Assembly (NCBI GenBank): GCA_902598015.1
Contig: CACJZT010000006.1
Span: 1-64,000, forward strand
Direction of reading: 5' to 3'
From: an uncultured Pelagibacteraceae bacterium
GTDB lineage: Bacteria; Pseudomonadota; Alphaproteobacteria; Pelagibacterales; Pelagibacteraceae
DNA: 64,000 bases
The translations under genes and the position numbers were made by a program. Positions within the stretch are counted from its first letter, which is position 1. Every line of letters begins with the position of its first letter. Below are positions 10,240 to 20,425 of the stretch, piece by piece. The notes under the pieces were generated by a model. That model was not told where the DNA came from. It worked only from the letters and a program-made list of their open reading frames with translations, and made no database searches.

Positions 10240-11067
10240 CTATTCTCTTAAAAGATCATTTATTGAAGTCTTTGATCTTGTTTTTTCGTCTACTTGTTTG
10301 ATTATTACCGCACAATATAATGATGGAGCGCTTGAATTATTTTTATCTGGTAGAGAACCTGGAACAACAACAGAATATGGTGGAATTTTACCGTAGCTTA
10401 TTTCGCCTGTTTTCCTGTTAACAATTTTTGTTGATTGTCCAATATACATCCCCATACTTAAAACAGAACCTTCACCAACTATCACTCCCTCTACAACCTC
10501 AGACATTGCTCCTAAAAAAACATTGTCCTCAATGATTGTTGGTAATGCCTGTGCAGGCTCTAAAACTCCTCCAACTCCGCTACCTGCAGAGATATGACAA
10601 TTTTTTCCGATTTGAGAACAGCTACCAGCTCTTGCAAAAGTATCTATCATTGTTCCCTCGTCAATGTATGCTCCTATATTCACATAGCATGGCATTAAAA
10701 CAGCATTTTTGCCTACAAAAGACCCTTTTCTCACTGGAGAATTAGGAACCATTCTGAAACCAGCTTTTTCATGGTCCTCTTTAGACCAACCTGCCGTTTT
10801 ACCTTTTAATAGATGTGCTTTGTCATACCAACTACTGTAGGGGCCATTTAAATTTTCCATTGGATACATTCTAAAACTTAACATAATTGCTTTTTTTATG
10901 TGTTGATGAGTTACCCACTCACCATTGATTTTTTCAGCTACTCTGACTTTACCACTATCCAAGTCATCAATAATTTGATTAACAGTATTTTTTAAACTCT
11001 CATCCGAGTTAGGACTTACTTGGTCTCTATTTTTCCAAGCATCATTGATTATATTTTCTATACTCAT
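10240..11067 (-). CDS. dapD: Tetrahydrodipicolinate N-succinyltransferase
   Basis: Left-handed beta-helix repeats, AYIDEGTMIDTFARAGSCSQIGKNCHISAGSGVGGVLEP. Confidence 0.96.
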   Translation of the reverse strand: MSIENIINDAWKNRDQVSPNSDESLKNTVNQIIDDLDSGKVRVAEKINGEWVTHQHIKKAIMLSFRMYPMENLNGPYSSWYDKAHLLKGKTAGWSKEDHEKAGFRMVPNSPVRKGSFVGKNAVLMPCYVNIGAYIDEGTMIDTFARAGSCSQIGKNCHISAGSGVGGVLEPAQALPTIIEDNVFLGAMSEVVEGVIVGEGSVLSMGMYIGQSTKIVNRKTGEISYGKIPPYSVVVPGSLPDKNNSSAPSLYCAVIIKQVDEKTRSKTSINDLLRE

Positions 11068-11071
11068 AAAT

Positions 11072-11743
11072 TTAAGAACTTTTTAATAACCTTATTTCTT
11101 TTAAAAATAAAGAGAGATTTTCAATTTTATAATCTATGTAATCTTTGTCAGACTCTTTTTTCCCCCAGTATTCATTATTGATAAGCCAAGCTGTTATAGT
11201 CCCCCGCTCTTTACCTATTGATAAATTTTTAGCTATATCCTCGATATAAAGAGTTTCTTTTGGATTAATCTTAAATTTATCAACCATAAGATCAAAGGCC
11301 CTGGCTTCAGGCTTTGGGTGATATTTTGCGTCTACGATGTCAAATATATCTTTAAACTGGTCTTCAATACCAAGAGTTTTCACTATATTTTTTACGTGCG
11401 CTCTACTTCCGTTTGTGAATACGAATTTATTTAAATTTATGTTTTCAAGCTCATTCCTTAAAACAAGATCTTTTTCCATAAATGAAAGATCAATATCATG
11501 AACATACTCCAAGAATTCTTCCGGCGGTATATCATGATGTATCATCAATCCATTTAAACTTGTGTTGTATTTGTGAAAATAATTTCTTTGTAATTCTTTA
11601 GCTTTTATAAGATCTAGGTTGAGTTTATTTGAGATATATTTTGTCATCCTTTTACTAACTTGTCCAAAAACTGCCTCTAAATCACTATATAAAACACCAT
11701 CACAGTCGAATAAAATATTTTTTATATTTTTTAAATTATTCAT
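11072..11743 (-). CDS. HAD-superfamily hydrolase (pyrimidine 5'-nucleotidase-like)
   Basis: ILFDCDGVLYSD, VFTNGSRAHVKNI, KPEARAFDLM, YIEDIAKNL. Confidence 0.85.
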   Translation of the reverse strand: MNNLKNIKNILFDCDGVLYSDLEAVFGQVSKRMTKYISNKLNLDLIKAKELQRNYFHKYNTSLNGLMIHHDIPPEEFLEYVHDIDLSFMEKDLVLRNELENINLNKFVFTNGSRAHVKNIVKTLGIEDQFKDIFDIVDAKYHPKPEARAFDLMVDKFKINPKETLYIEDIAKNLSIGKERGTITAWLINNEYWGKKESDKDYIDYKIENLSLFLKEIRLLKSS

Positions 11744-12591
11744 TTTCTTATCAACGTTCCCGCACCCTTGTCAGAAAATAACTCAAATAGTATTGAATGT
11801 GGTTTTCTTCCATCAACAATAACCACACCTTTAACTCCATTAGATATTGCATCCAGACAAGTGTTTATTTTTGGTATCATACCTCCAGAAATAATATTAT
11901 TTTTTAACATTTCATTGGCTCTATTAAGATTAATCTCAGATATAAGTTTTTGATTTTCATCAAGAACCCCTTCAACATCTGTCATCAAAAGAAGTCGTCT
12001 AGCGTCGATCTCTTTTGCAATTGAACCTGCGGCAACATCTGCATTAATATTATAAATTCTACCATCATCTCCCAATCCCAAAGGGACTACGATTGGAATT
12101 TGTTTGTCATTAATAAAATTTAATATTCTCTCTTTGTTAATTTTTTTTGGTGTCCCGACATATCCCAACTCTTTACTCTCAGGAACAATATTAATTACAT
12201 TATTTTCTTTTGGTGATATTGAACAGACATTAGTGTTCTTAGATTTTAATTCATGTAAAATCTCTAAATTAAGCTCTAGTAAAGCCTCTTCTATATATCT
12301 TATTGTTTTTTCGTCTGAAACTCTAAGTCCTTTGATAAATCTTGTTTCAATATTATTTTCATCTAATTTTTTTTTAATATTTTTACCTCCACCATGAACT
12401 ACTATTGCTGATAAACCGATTTTGTTTATTACTGAAATATCATCTATGAACTGATTAAATAGTTTTTTGTCTAATAAAACAGATCCACCACATTTAATTA
12501 CTACAACCTCAGACTGATATTTATTTATATATTTTTCAACTTCATTAATACTCGGTCCATCTTTTGGAATAATCTTATCTAATTCCATCAA
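11740..12591 (-). CDS. argB: Acetylglutamate kinase
   Basis: VVIKCGGSVL, VVHGGGKNI, NINADVAAGSIAKEI. Confidence 0.95.
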   Translation of the reverse strand: MMELDKIIPKDGPSINEVEKYINKYQSEVVVIKCGGSVLLDKKLFNQFIDDISVINKIGLSAIVVHGGGKNIKKKLDENNIETRFIKGLRVSDEKTIRYIEEALLELNLEILHELKSKNTNVCSISPKENNVINIVPESKELGYVGTPKKINKERILNFINDKQIPIVVPLGLGDDGRIYNINADVAAGSIAKEIDARRLLLMTDVEGVLDENQKLISEINLNRANEMLKNNIISGGMIPKINTCLDAISNGVKGVVIVDGRKPHSILFELFSDKGAGTLIRK

Positions 12592-14274
12592 TTAAACTGT
12601 TTTAACTGAAGTTCTCTTCATAATTACATACTGTTGTGCCATTGTAAGCACGTTATTAATTGTCCAATATATAACTAATCCAGATGGAAATGGTGCAAGT
12701 ATCACTGTTAAGAATACAGGAAAAAACATGAAAATTTTTTGCTGAATTGGATCTGGTGGTGTTGGATTAAGTTTTTGTTGCATCCACATTGTTACACCCA
12801 TTGCTACTGGCCAAGCGCCGATAATTAAAAACGACGGAACATCATAAGGCAACAAACCAAATAGATTAAATAAACTCGTTGGATCTCTTTCACTTAGATC
12901 ATGTATCCAACCAAAAAAAGGTTGGTGTCTCATTTCAATTGTAACAAACAACATTTTATAAATTGCAAAAAAGAATGGTATTTGAATTAAAATAGGCAAA
13001 CACCCACTTACTGGATTAACCTTCTCTCTTTTGTAAAGAGCCATCATTTCTTGCTGTAACTTCATTTTATCTTCCTTATGAAGTTCTTTGAGCCTTACCA
13101 TTTCGGGTTGAAGAACTTTCATTTTTGCCATTGATCTAAATGAGTAGTTAGCGAGAGGAAAAAATAGTATTCTTATACAAGCAGTAATTAGTATTATTGC
13201 AATTCCATAGTTGCCAGTTAATTTAAAAAAATAATCGGATATTAAAAATATGGGTTTTGTTAAAAAATATAAGAAACCCCAATCAATCGCTAAATCAAAT
13301 TTATTAATATTTAGTTTCTCTGCGTAACCATCAACAACATCCACTTCTTTTGCTGCAATAATCACTTTTACCTGATTAGTTTTACTTTCATTAGCTCTAA
13401 CTTCTGTTGCAGCAGTCTCTATGAAGTTAGCTTTAAATTTATTTTTATAATCGAAATCTGATCTAAAACTTTTATTACTTTCTGGTATTAAACTTGTTAT
13501 CCAATATTTATCTGTAATACCCATCCATCCTTTATTAGCATTTACAGAGTACTTCTTGTCTTTAATGTCATCGTAATCTTCTTCAACAAGATTATCATCA
13601 AAAACACCTAACAAGCCTTCATGTAATATATAAAAATCAGTTACATCAGGAGCTAGGTTTCTAATAATTTGTCCATATGGATAAAAGTTATAAGTACTTT
13701 GAGTATTATTTGTAATTTTTTGATTAACAGTAAATAAAAACTTATCATCTATACTTATTTCCTTTTCAAAACTTATATTCTGTTCATTATTCCACACTAA
13801 TTTAATTGGATTATTCGGTGTTAATAATTTGTTGCCGACAACTTCCCATTTTGTATTTGAATTAGGAACTTCAATATCTTTATTATTTATAGCCCAACCT
13901 GTCTCAATATAATAACCATTTTCAGACTCTTTAGGATTAAGCAAAACTACATTTTCATCAGAGTCTAAAGTTTCAGTATATTTCTTAAAAATCAGATCAT
14001 CGATCAATGATCCCTCTAGAGAAATAGAACCTTTAATATTTTCATTTTCAAAAAATATTCTTTCAACTTTGTTAATTGCCTCTGATCTAGAAATTTTATT
14101 ATTCTCAATATTTTGCTCTATTTTTGGTGCTTCGTTTAGTTGAAGATTGTTCTTATTCTGATCATTATTAGTTACCTGCTTTGGATCAGGACTTGGTGGA
14201 GCAAAAAATAATCCATACAGAATTATTACGGCAGCACTTAAGCTGATTGCAGCGATCACATTCCGGGAATCCAA
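12592..14274 (-). CDS. yidC: Membrane protein insertase YidC
   Basis: N-terminal TM, periplasmic domain, C-terminal NPVSGCLPILIQIPFFFAIYKML ... PSGLVIYWTINNVLTMAQQY. Confidence 0.97.
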   Translation of the reverse strand: MDSRNVIAAISLSAAVIILYGLFFAPPSPDPKQVTNNDQNKNNLQLNEAPKIEQNIENNKISRSEAINKVERIFFENENIKGSISLEGSLIDDLIFKKYTETLDSDENVVLLNPKESENGYYIETGWAINNKDIEVPNSNTKWEVVGNKLLTPNNPIKLVWNNEQNISFEKEISIDDKFLFTVNQKITNNTQSTYNFYPYGQIIRNLAPDVTDFYILHEGLLGVFDDNLVEEDYDDIKDKKYSVNANKGWMGITDKYWITSLIPESNKSFRSDFDYKNKFKANFIETAATEVRANESKTNQVKVIIAAKEVDVVDGYAEKLNINKFDLAIDWGFLYFLTKPIFLISDYFFKLTGNYGIAIILITACIRILFFPLANYSFRSMAKMKVLQPEMVRLKELHKEDKMKLQQEMMALYKREKVNPVSGCLPILIQIPFFFAIYKMLFVTIEMRHQPFFGWIHDLSERDPTSLFNLFGLLPYDVPSFLIIGAWPVAMGVTMWMQQKLNPTPPDPIQQKIFMFFPVFLTVILAPFPSGLVIYWTINNVLTMAQQYVIMKRTSVKTV

Positions 14275-14517
14275 CTAATTTTCTCCTTTAATTTTTTCTA
14301 CTGGATCATGTCCGCCTAAACCAAACCATGGGTTACATCTTAATATTCTTAAAGTTGATTTATAAGTAGCTTTGAAGATATTATATTTTTCAAAACACTC
14401 TAAGCAATAAGAGCTACACGATGGTTCGAATTTGCAAGAGTTGTAGAATAATGGGCTTAATAAAAATTTGTAAACTCTAATCAAAAAAATAAATGGATAA
14501 TTTATAATTTTAATCAT
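14275..14517 (-). CDS. yidD: Membrane protein insertion efficiency factor YidD
   Basis: CKFEPSCSSYCLECFEKYN ... RILRCNPWFGLGGHDPV. Confidence 0.95.
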   Translation of the reverse strand: MIKIINYPFIFLIRVYKFLLSPLFYNSCKFEPSCSSYCLECFEKYNIFKATYKSTLRILRCNPWFGLGGHDPVEKIKGEN

Positions 14518-14855
14518 CTTATTCTTTCAAAATCTTTAAAAATTTGAGTTTTTATATCCTGGTATTTTTCTTTAGATACATTTTGTCTTGCAATAATCAA
14601 ATATGAAAAATTCAAATTTATTTTAATTTGTTTATAGATATCATTCATAATATTTCTCAGTCTTCTTTTTATTTTATTTCTGATAACTGCATTACCTATT
14701 TTCTTTTTTGTGACTATACTTAAATTAAGTTTTTTTGTATCTTTATTAGAAAGTCTTTTAAAAAAAATTGTAGAGTATTTGTTTGAAACTTTTTTTCCTG
14801 AAAGCAGAGACTTAAAATCTTCATTTTTTTTTAGACTAACTAAACTACTTTTCAT
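14514..14855 (-). CDS. rnpA: Ribonuclease P protein component
   Basis: KKKIGNAVIRNKIKRRLRNIM signature; between rpmH and yidD. Confidence 0.93.
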   Translation of the reverse strand: MKSSLVSLKKNEDFKSLLSGKKVSNKYSTIFFKRLSNKDTKKLNLSIVTKKKIGNAVIRNKIKRRLRNIMNDIYKQIKINLNFSYLIIARQNVSKEKYQDIKTQIFKDFERIR

Positions 14856-14992
14856 TACACGGGAGTGAGTTTTTTTCTACCCTTATTTCTTCTTCTCTTC
14901 AAGAGAGCTCTCCCTCCTCTTGTTTTCATTTTTGCTCTGAAACCTGTCGCGCGAGCTCTTTTAAGGTTACTTGGGGAATAGGTTCGTTTCAT
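14855..14992 (-). CDS. rpmH: 50S ribosomal protein L34
   Basis: Hand-translated (not in ORF track): [45 protein letters not shown]. Confidence 0.97.
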   Translation of the reverse strand: MKRTYSPSNLKRARATGFRAKMKTRGGRALLKRRRNKGRKKLTPV

Positions 14993-15076
14993 ATTAAGGC
15001 TATATTTTTGTAAATTTTCGGTAGTTATACAAATTAATGTATATAAGTACAGCGATTTTTAATAAATTAGAACAAA

Positions 15077-15793
15077 ATGGAAAATGAAAATAAATTAAAA
15101 ATTATTCTGGGTATTATATATCTTTCCATAGTTACTGGCTTTTTGTTGCTTTTTTTTAGCTATTTCTCATTTGATGACTTTTCAAGTTTTGAACTTATAA
15201 AAAATAATAGAGATAAACTAAATGATATCAAAAATTCTAATCTTTTAATCTCAAGCATATTATTTTTTATTGGAGTGATTATTTGGGTTATGCTTTTAGG
15301 ATTTGGTTCGCCAGTTTTTTTAGTTGGAGGATTTGTATTTGGGAAATGGATAGGTACAATTCTTATAGTATTTGGTTTATCTATTGGTGCAACACTTTTG
15401 TATATTTGTGCAAATTATTTTTTTAAAGATCTAATTGAAAAAAAATTTTCATCAAAGTTTTCTAACCTTACTGAAAAATTTAAAAAAAATGAATTTACTT
15501 TTTTTCTTATATATAGGTTTGTTGGTGGTATACCTTTTTTTATATCAAACATTTTGCCAACACTATTTAATGTTAAGATTAGAAACTTCTTTTTTGGATC
15601 TGTTATTGGAATGACACCTCAGTTATTCGTTGGAGCATCACTTGGCGCAGGGCTAAATAAAGTAATTGAACATAATCAAGAACTTCCTAGTATATTTGAC
15701 ATAATTTTAACTCCAGATATTTATGTGCCAGTAATTGGTATGATAATTCTGGTTTTAATTGGATTTATAATCAGAAAAAAATTCTACAAATAG
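15077..15793 (+). CDS. TVP38/TMEM64 (DedA-like) membrane protein
   Basis: Multiple TM segments, GGFVFGKWIGTILIVFG, YRFVGGIPFFISNILPTLFNVKIRNFFFGSVIGMTP. Confidence 0.82.
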   Translation: MENENKLKIILGIIYLSIVTGFLLLFFSYFSFDDFSSFELIKNNRDKLNDIKNSNLLISSILFFIGVIIWVMLLGFGSPVFLVGGFVFGKWIGTILIVFGLSIGATLLYICANYFFKDLIEKKFSSKFSNLTEKFKKNEFTFFLIYRFVGGIPFFISNILPTLFNVKIRNFFFGSVIGMTPQLFVGASLGAGLNKVIEHNQELPSIFDIILTPDIYVPVIGMIILVLIGFIIRKKFYK

Positions 15794-15794
15794 C

Positions 15795-15868
15795 TGGTGC
15801 CCTCACCCAGAATTGAACTGGAAACTCATCCTTACCATGGATGTGTTATTCCATTTAACTATGAGGGC
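15795..15868 (-). tRNA. tRNA-Thr (anticodon GGT)
   Basis: Cloverleaf folded by eye: acceptor GCCCTCA/TGAGGGC, anticodon arm CATCC-ATGGTAA-GGATG, T arm TCCAG-TTCAATT-CTGGG, encoded ACCA. Confidence 0.93.
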
Positions 15869-15963
15869 ATTTTTTAATTATAATTAGTGTATAAAATTGT
15901 TTTTTTCAAATAAATGCCTTAATTTTTTACAAAAATCGGGTATATCTAAATTAGGTAAATGAT

Positions 15964-16161
15964 ATGGGAATTCACTACGATTATAAATCTACAAGAGGTG
16001 CTAAAGCTATGGAGAAGCAGGCTAAAAGAGAAAAAAAGCTTGCTGAGAAAAGAGCAAAGAAAATAGCTAAACAAGGTGACCCCAAAACTCCAGAAGATAA
16101 AACAATACCAATCGATCAAATAATAACTTTGGATCATCTTACAAATCCAGACAAAAAGTAA
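15964..16161 (+). CDS. Small basic hypothetical protein (65 aa)
   Basis: MGIHYDYKSTRGAKAMEKQAKREKKLAEKRAKKIAKQGDPKTPEDKTI... Confidence 0.7.
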   Translation: MGIHYDYKSTRGAKAMEKQAKREKKLAEKRAKKIAKQGDPKTPEDKTIPIDQIITLDHLTNPDKK

Positions 16162-16166
16162 TCAAG

Positions 16167-16268
16167 ATGGACAGGAAGAAGGATAAAAAAGCTAAACTCG
16201 AAGAAGCTTTGCGTAAAAACTTAAAAAAAAGAAAAATTTTTCAAAGAAAAAATAAAAAAAATAAATAA
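16167..16268 (+). CDS. 33-aa lysine/arginine-rich small protein
   Basis: Hand-translated MDRKKDKKAKLEEALRKNLKKRKIFQRKNKKNK; stop directly abuts the dcd ATG at 16269. Confidence 0.5.
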   Translation: MDRKKDKKAKLEEALRKNLKKRKIFQRKNKKNK

Positions 16269-16823
16269 ATGTCAGTGCAATCAGATAAGTGGATAATCAA
16301 AATGGCAAAAGATCATGCAATGATTTCACCTTTCGAAGATAAACAAATAAGGGAAGGAAAAATTTCATTTGGTGTTTCTTCATACGGGTACGATGCAAGA
16401 GTATCTAATGAGTTTAAAATATTTACCAATGTTAATTCTGAAATTGTAGATCCAAAAAATTTTAAACCAACAAATTTTGTAACAAAAGAATCCGATGAAT
16501 GTATTATTCCACCAAATTCTTTTGTTTTAGCAAGAACAGTCGAATATTTTAAAATTCCTAGTGATGTCTTAGTTATTTGTTTAGGTAAGTCCACTTACGC
16601 CAGATGTGGAATAATTGTTAACGTAACACCTTTGGAGCCAGGATGGGAAGGTCATGTGACTCTTGAATTTTCTAACACAACACCATTACCAGCCAAAATA
16701 TATGCAAATGAGGGTGTAGCTCAATTTATTTTTTTAAAAGGGAATGAAAAGCCAGATGTTTCATATGCCGACAGAAATGGAAAATATATGGGCCAAAAAG
16801 GGGTAACGCTTCCCAAAATTTAA
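16269..16823 (+). CDS. dcd: dCTP deaminase
   Basis: [65 protein letters not shown]. Confidence 0.96.
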   Translation: MSVQSDKWIIKMAKDHAMISPFEDKQIREGKISFGVSSYGYDARVSNEFKIFTNVNSEIVDPKNFKPTNFVTKESDECIIPPNSFVLARTVEYFKIPSDVLVICLGKSTYARCGIIVNVTPLEPGWEGHVTLEFSNTTPLPAKIYANEGVAQFIFLKGNEKPDVSYADRNGKYMGQKGVTLPKI

Positions 16824-16824
16824 A

Positions 16825-18087
16825 ATGGATAAATTTAAAATTAATGGTCCCTCTAAGATCGGAGGAGAGGTATCAATTTCTGGAAGTAAAAATGCTGCTC
16901 TACCAATACTCGCTGCAACTTTACTCTTTGATAAAAATGTAACAATTAAAAATCTTCCACGAGTTAAAGATATAGATACAATGCTTAACCTGCTAAAATC
17001 ACTAGGAAGAAAAATTAGCCTAAAAAATAATAAAAAAATTGCGATAATCTCAAAAGGGAATAAAAATAATTTTTTTGCACCTTATTCTCTAGTTAAAACT
17101 ATGAGAGCAGGAATTCTAGTTCTTGGTCCTTTATTGGCAAAAAATAAAAAAGCAAAAGTAAGTAGCCCAGGTGGTTGCAGTATAGGAGTAAGACCTATAG
17201 ATATACATTTAAAAGCTATATCAAAGCTAGGTGTTAAAATACAAATTGAAAAAGGATATGTTAATGCAAATGTTCAAAAAGGATTAGTTGGTTCAGAAAT
17301 AAGATTTTCAAAAATATCTGTTGGAGCTACCGAAAATTTAATTCTTGCTGCTTGTCTTGCAAAAGGAATAACAACAATAAAAAATTGTGCAATAGAGCCT
17401 GAGATCAAGGATCTGACAAATTTTCTTAAAACAGCTGGTGCCAAGATAAAATGGATTGGTAAAAGAACTTTAAAAATAGAAGGTGTTAAAACATTAAAAA
17501 GTATAACTTACTCAATTATGAATGATAGAATTGAAGCAGGTACTTTTTGTGTTGCCGCATGTTTGAATGGTGGAAATTTAAAAATTAAAAACTTTGAGCC
17601 AAAAATTATCAATACAGAGATAAATTTACTTAAGAAAATTGGTGCAAAGATAAAAACCACAAAAAATACAATTCAAATTAAGGGACCAAAAAAAATTAAA
17701 AGTCTAAATTTTTTAAAAACTGGAGAATATCCAAATTTCCCCACTGATTTGCAAGCTCAAATTATGGTATTGTTAACTAGAGCAAATGGGAAAAGCACAA
17801 TTGAAGAAAATATATTTGAAAACAGATTTATGCATGTTCCAGAATTAAAAAGATTAGGTGCAAAAATAAATATTAAAGGTAACAAGGCAATTATTGAGGG
17901 AACTAATAATCTAGAGGGAGCTGAGTTAATGTCTAGTGATTTAAGGGCATCAGTAGCTTTAGTTTTAGCAGCTTTTGTTTCAAGAGGAACATCTATTATA
18001 AATAGAGTATATCATTTAGATCGAGGTTATGAAAAAATTGAAAATAAGCTAAAAAAGATTGGAGTAAAAATAAAAAGAATATCTTAG
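16825..18087 (+). CDS. murA: UDP-N-acetylglucosamine 1-carboxyvinyltransferase
   Basis: GEVSISGSKNAALPILAATLL, PGGCSIGVRPIDIHLKA, DLRASVALVLAAF. Confidence 0.97.
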   Translation: MDKFKINGPSKIGGEVSISGSKNAALPILAATLLFDKNVTIKNLPRVKDIDTMLNLLKSLGRKISLKNNKKIAIISKGNKNNFFAPYSLVKTMRAGILVLGPLLAKNKKAKVSSPGGCSIGVRPIDIHLKAISKLGVKIQIEKGYVNANVQKGLVGSEIRFSKISVGATENLILAACLAKGITTIKNCAIEPEIKDLTNFLKTAGAKIKWIGKRTLKIEGVKTLKSITYSIMNDRIEAGTFCVAACLNGGNLKIKNFEPKIINTEINLLKKIGAKIKTTKNTIQIKGPKKIKSLNFLKTGEYPNFPTDLQAQIMVLLTRANGKSTIEENIFENRFMHVPELKRLGAKINIKGNKAIIEGTNNLEGAELMSSDLRASVALVLAAFVSRGTSIINRVYHLDRGYEKIENKLKKIGVKIKRIS

Positions 18088-18488
18088 TGAATAATTTTTT
18101 AAAGAAAGTAATCGCTCAATCTCCAGACGACTTACAAATTATATCAGCTATATGTGCAGAGTCTAAAGTCAAAATTTCTGATATAAAATATTTGCCATCT
18201 ACAAAAATTTTTTTACTTTCTGTTTTAAGAATAGATAAAGAAACAGATAGTAGCAAACCTATTAATAGTGTTATAAAATTTGAATTTATTGAAAGTTCCA
18301 AGTCTAAAAATATTAAACAATCCAATACTGATTTAACTTTAGAATTATTCGCAATTGATATTTTTAAAAAAAAAGAAAATTTTGAAATAGTTCTGTTATT
18401 TTCAAAAAATGGAATTATAACACTTTCCACAGAAGTTATTGATGTAACGTTAGAAGACCAAAAAATTGAAAATGATAAAAGTAATTAA
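18087..18488 (+). CDS. DUF2948-type protein (GTG start)
   Basis: SPDDLQIISAICAESKVKISDIKYLP; position between murA and hisD. Confidence 0.75.
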   Translation: MNNFLKKVIAQSPDDLQIISAICAESKVKISDIKYLPSTKIFLLSVLRIDKETDSSKPINSVIKFEFIESSKSKNIKQSNTDLTLELFAIDIFKKKENFEIVLLFSKNGIITLSTEVIDVTLEDQKIENDKSN

Positions 18489-19734
18489 TTGTAAGAAAAA
18501 AAATTATAAAAGAGAGTTAACATCTTTTTTGGATAAAAGGAGATCTGGAAAAGCAGTAGACACTTCGATAGTTCCAAAAATTTTAAAAGACATCAAAATT
18601 AATGGAAGAAAAGCACTTTTAAAGTATGAGAAAAAATTTAGTAAAAATATAGAGATAGTTCCTTCAAAAGATAAAGTAAACAAAGCAATTAATACATTAG
18701 AACCTAAGATTAAAAAAAGTATCGATTTAGCCTATAATAGAATTTTTAAGTTTCATTCACTACAAAAACCAAAAAACATTAAGTATGTAGATAAATTTAA
18801 AAATAAACTTGAATATAAGCATGTTCCACTACAGTCTGTAGGTATTTATGTACCAGCTAATTTACCATCCACATTGTTAATGAATGCTGTTCCTGCAAAA
18901 ATTTCTGGTGTGAAAAGAATTGTTCTGGCCAATCCAAAACTTAACGGAAAACTAAATCCTGCTGTTCTTTATGCAGCTAAAAAAGTTGGAATTAAGGAAA
19001 TTTACTCAATGGGTGGTGCCCAAGCTATAGCAAGTTTAGCATATATTCAAAAAGTGAATAAAATTGTTGGGCCTGGAAATATTTATGTTGCAAGAAGCAA
19101 ACGTGAAGTATTTGGAGATGTTGGGACAGAAGGAATGGTTGCTGGGCCTAGTGAAATTTGTGTTTTAGCAGATGGTAAAACTGATTTAAATCAAGTTATA
19201 ACATCTATAATTGGACAAGCAGAACATGACGTAAATTCTCAGTGTATTTTAATTACAAAAGATAAAAAATTATCAAATAAATTTAATATAGAAATAAAAG
19301 AAAGTATCAAAAAAGTTCAAAGAAAAAGAGTTGTTTTAAAAAGTTTAAAAAATAATGGATTAATTGTGTTAGCTCAAAGTGATAAGCAAATAATAGAAGC
19401 AATTAATGAAGTAGCTCCAGAGCACTTAGAAATTAATGTATCTAATTATAAAAAGTATTTAAATCAAATTCATAATGCAGGAAGTATTATGATTGGAAAG
19501 TATTCTCCAATGGCCGTCTCAGATTATAATGTCGGTTCAAACCATGTATTGCCAACTTTAGGATCTGCAAAATTTTCATCTGGACTAAATCTTAGTGAAT
19601 TTTATAAAAAAATTAGCCATATAACACTTACAAAAAAAGGTATTGAGAAATTAGGAGAATCCGCTACACATCTCGCTGAGTATGAAGAACTAGATAATCA
19701 TGCTCAAAGTATTAAATCAAGAATTAGGAGATAA
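18472..19734 (+). CDS. hisD: Histidinol dehydrogenase
   Basis: [51 protein letters not shown]. Confidence 0.96.
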   Translation: MIKVINCKKKNYKRELTSFLDKRRSGKAVDTSIVPKILKDIKINGRKALLKYEKKFSKNIEIVPSKDKVNKAINTLEPKIKKSIDLAYNRIFKFHSLQKPKNIKYVDKFKNKLEYKHVPLQSVGIYVPANLPSTLLMNAVPAKISGVKRIVLANPKLNGKLNPAVLYAAKKVGIKEIYSMGGAQAIASLAYIQKVNKIVGPGNIYVARSKREVFGDVGTEGMVAGPSEICVLADGKTDLNQVITSIIGQAEHDVNSQCILITKDKKLSNKFNIEIKESIKKVQRKRVVLKSLKNNGLIVLAQSDKQIIEAINEVAPEHLEINVSNYKKYLNQIHNAGSIMIGKYSPMAVSDYNVGSNHVLPTLGSAKFSSGLNLSEFYKKISHITLTKKGIEKLGESATHLAEYEELDNHAQSIKSRIRR

Positions 19735-19738
19735 TAAT

Positions 19739-19954
19739 TTGAGTAAACAGGATACGTTGGAGTTTGAGGGTGTAGTAACAGATCTTCTTCCTAATGCTAT
19801 GTTTAGAGTTAAACTAGATAATGGACATAACGTTACAGCCCACACAGCAGGAAAACTCAGAAAAAATCGTATTCGTGTTTTACAAGGTGATAGAGTAAAA
19901 TTGGAAGTATCTCCATATGATTTATCAAAGGGTCGTATAATTTTTAGATCTTAA
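19739..19954 (+). CDS. infA: Translation initiation factor IF-1 (TTG start)
   Basis: [67 protein letters not shown]; track start 19700 lies inside hisD. Confidence 0.96.
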   Translation: MSKQDTLEFEGVVTDLLPNAMFRVKLDNGHNVTAHTAGKLRKNRIRVLQGDRVKLEVSPYDLSKGRIIFRS

Positions 19955-19957
19955 TAT

Positions 19958-20033
19958 GGCTTCGTAGCTCAGTTGGTAGAGCAGAGCCCTGAAAAGGCTT
20001 GTGTCGCTGGTTCGAGTCCCGCCGAAGCCACCA
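19958..20033 (+). tRNA. tRNA-Phe (anticodon GAA)
   Basis: GGCTTCG acceptor pairs CGAAGCC; anticodon arm GAGCC-CTGAAAA-GGCTT; encoded CCA. Confidence 0.95.
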
Positions 20034-20118
20034 CTCCATGTGGTATTAATATCCATCATTATGCTTGCATTCAAAATTAAAATCTAATACCTATCCAACA
20101 GCTATTTATAGCTAATTA

Positions 20119-20124
20119 TATAAT
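20119..20124 (+). promoter_or_regulatory. Candidate -10 element (TATAAT) for the cold-shock gene
   Basis: Exact TATAAT 24 nt upstream of the ATG; no convincing -35 seen. Confidence 0.4.
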
Positions 20125-20147
20125 AACAAAGAAAGAGTAACTAAAGT

Positions 20148-20360
20148 ATGAGTACATTAAAAGGCAAAGTAAAGTGGTTCAACGGTAAAAAGGGCTACGG
20201 TTTTATTGAAAGAGAAGACGGAGAAAAAGATTGTTTCGTTCATGCTAGTGCAGTTAGAGAAGCTGGACTTAGATTTTTGAATGAAAACGATGCTATAGAA
20301 TTCGAAATTCAAGATGGCGAAAAAGGTCCAAGCGCTGTAAATTTGAAAAAATTAGGTTAA
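20148..20360 (+). CDS. Cold-shock domain protein
   Basis: [32 protein letters not shown]. Confidence 0.97.
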   Translation: MSTLKGKVKWFNGKKGYGFIEREDGEKDCFVHASAVREAGLRFLNENDAIEFEIQDGEKGPSAVNLKKLG

Positions 20361-20390
20361 TAAAATTTAATTCATCAAAAATATTTGTAT

Positions 20391-20425
20391 AGGAATAGGA
20401 TATGTTAAATAACATAGCTATTCCT
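20391..20425 (+). promoter_or_regulatory. Long RNA hairpin downstream of the csp gene
   Basis: AGGAATAG-GA-TATGTTA-AA-TAACATA-G-CTATTCCT: 8 bp + 7 bp stem with a small internal bulge. Confidence 0.65.

Noticed and set aside
19700-19738. infA start at 19700
   Set aside because: Inside hisD; TTG at 19739 matches the expected IF-1 N-terminus
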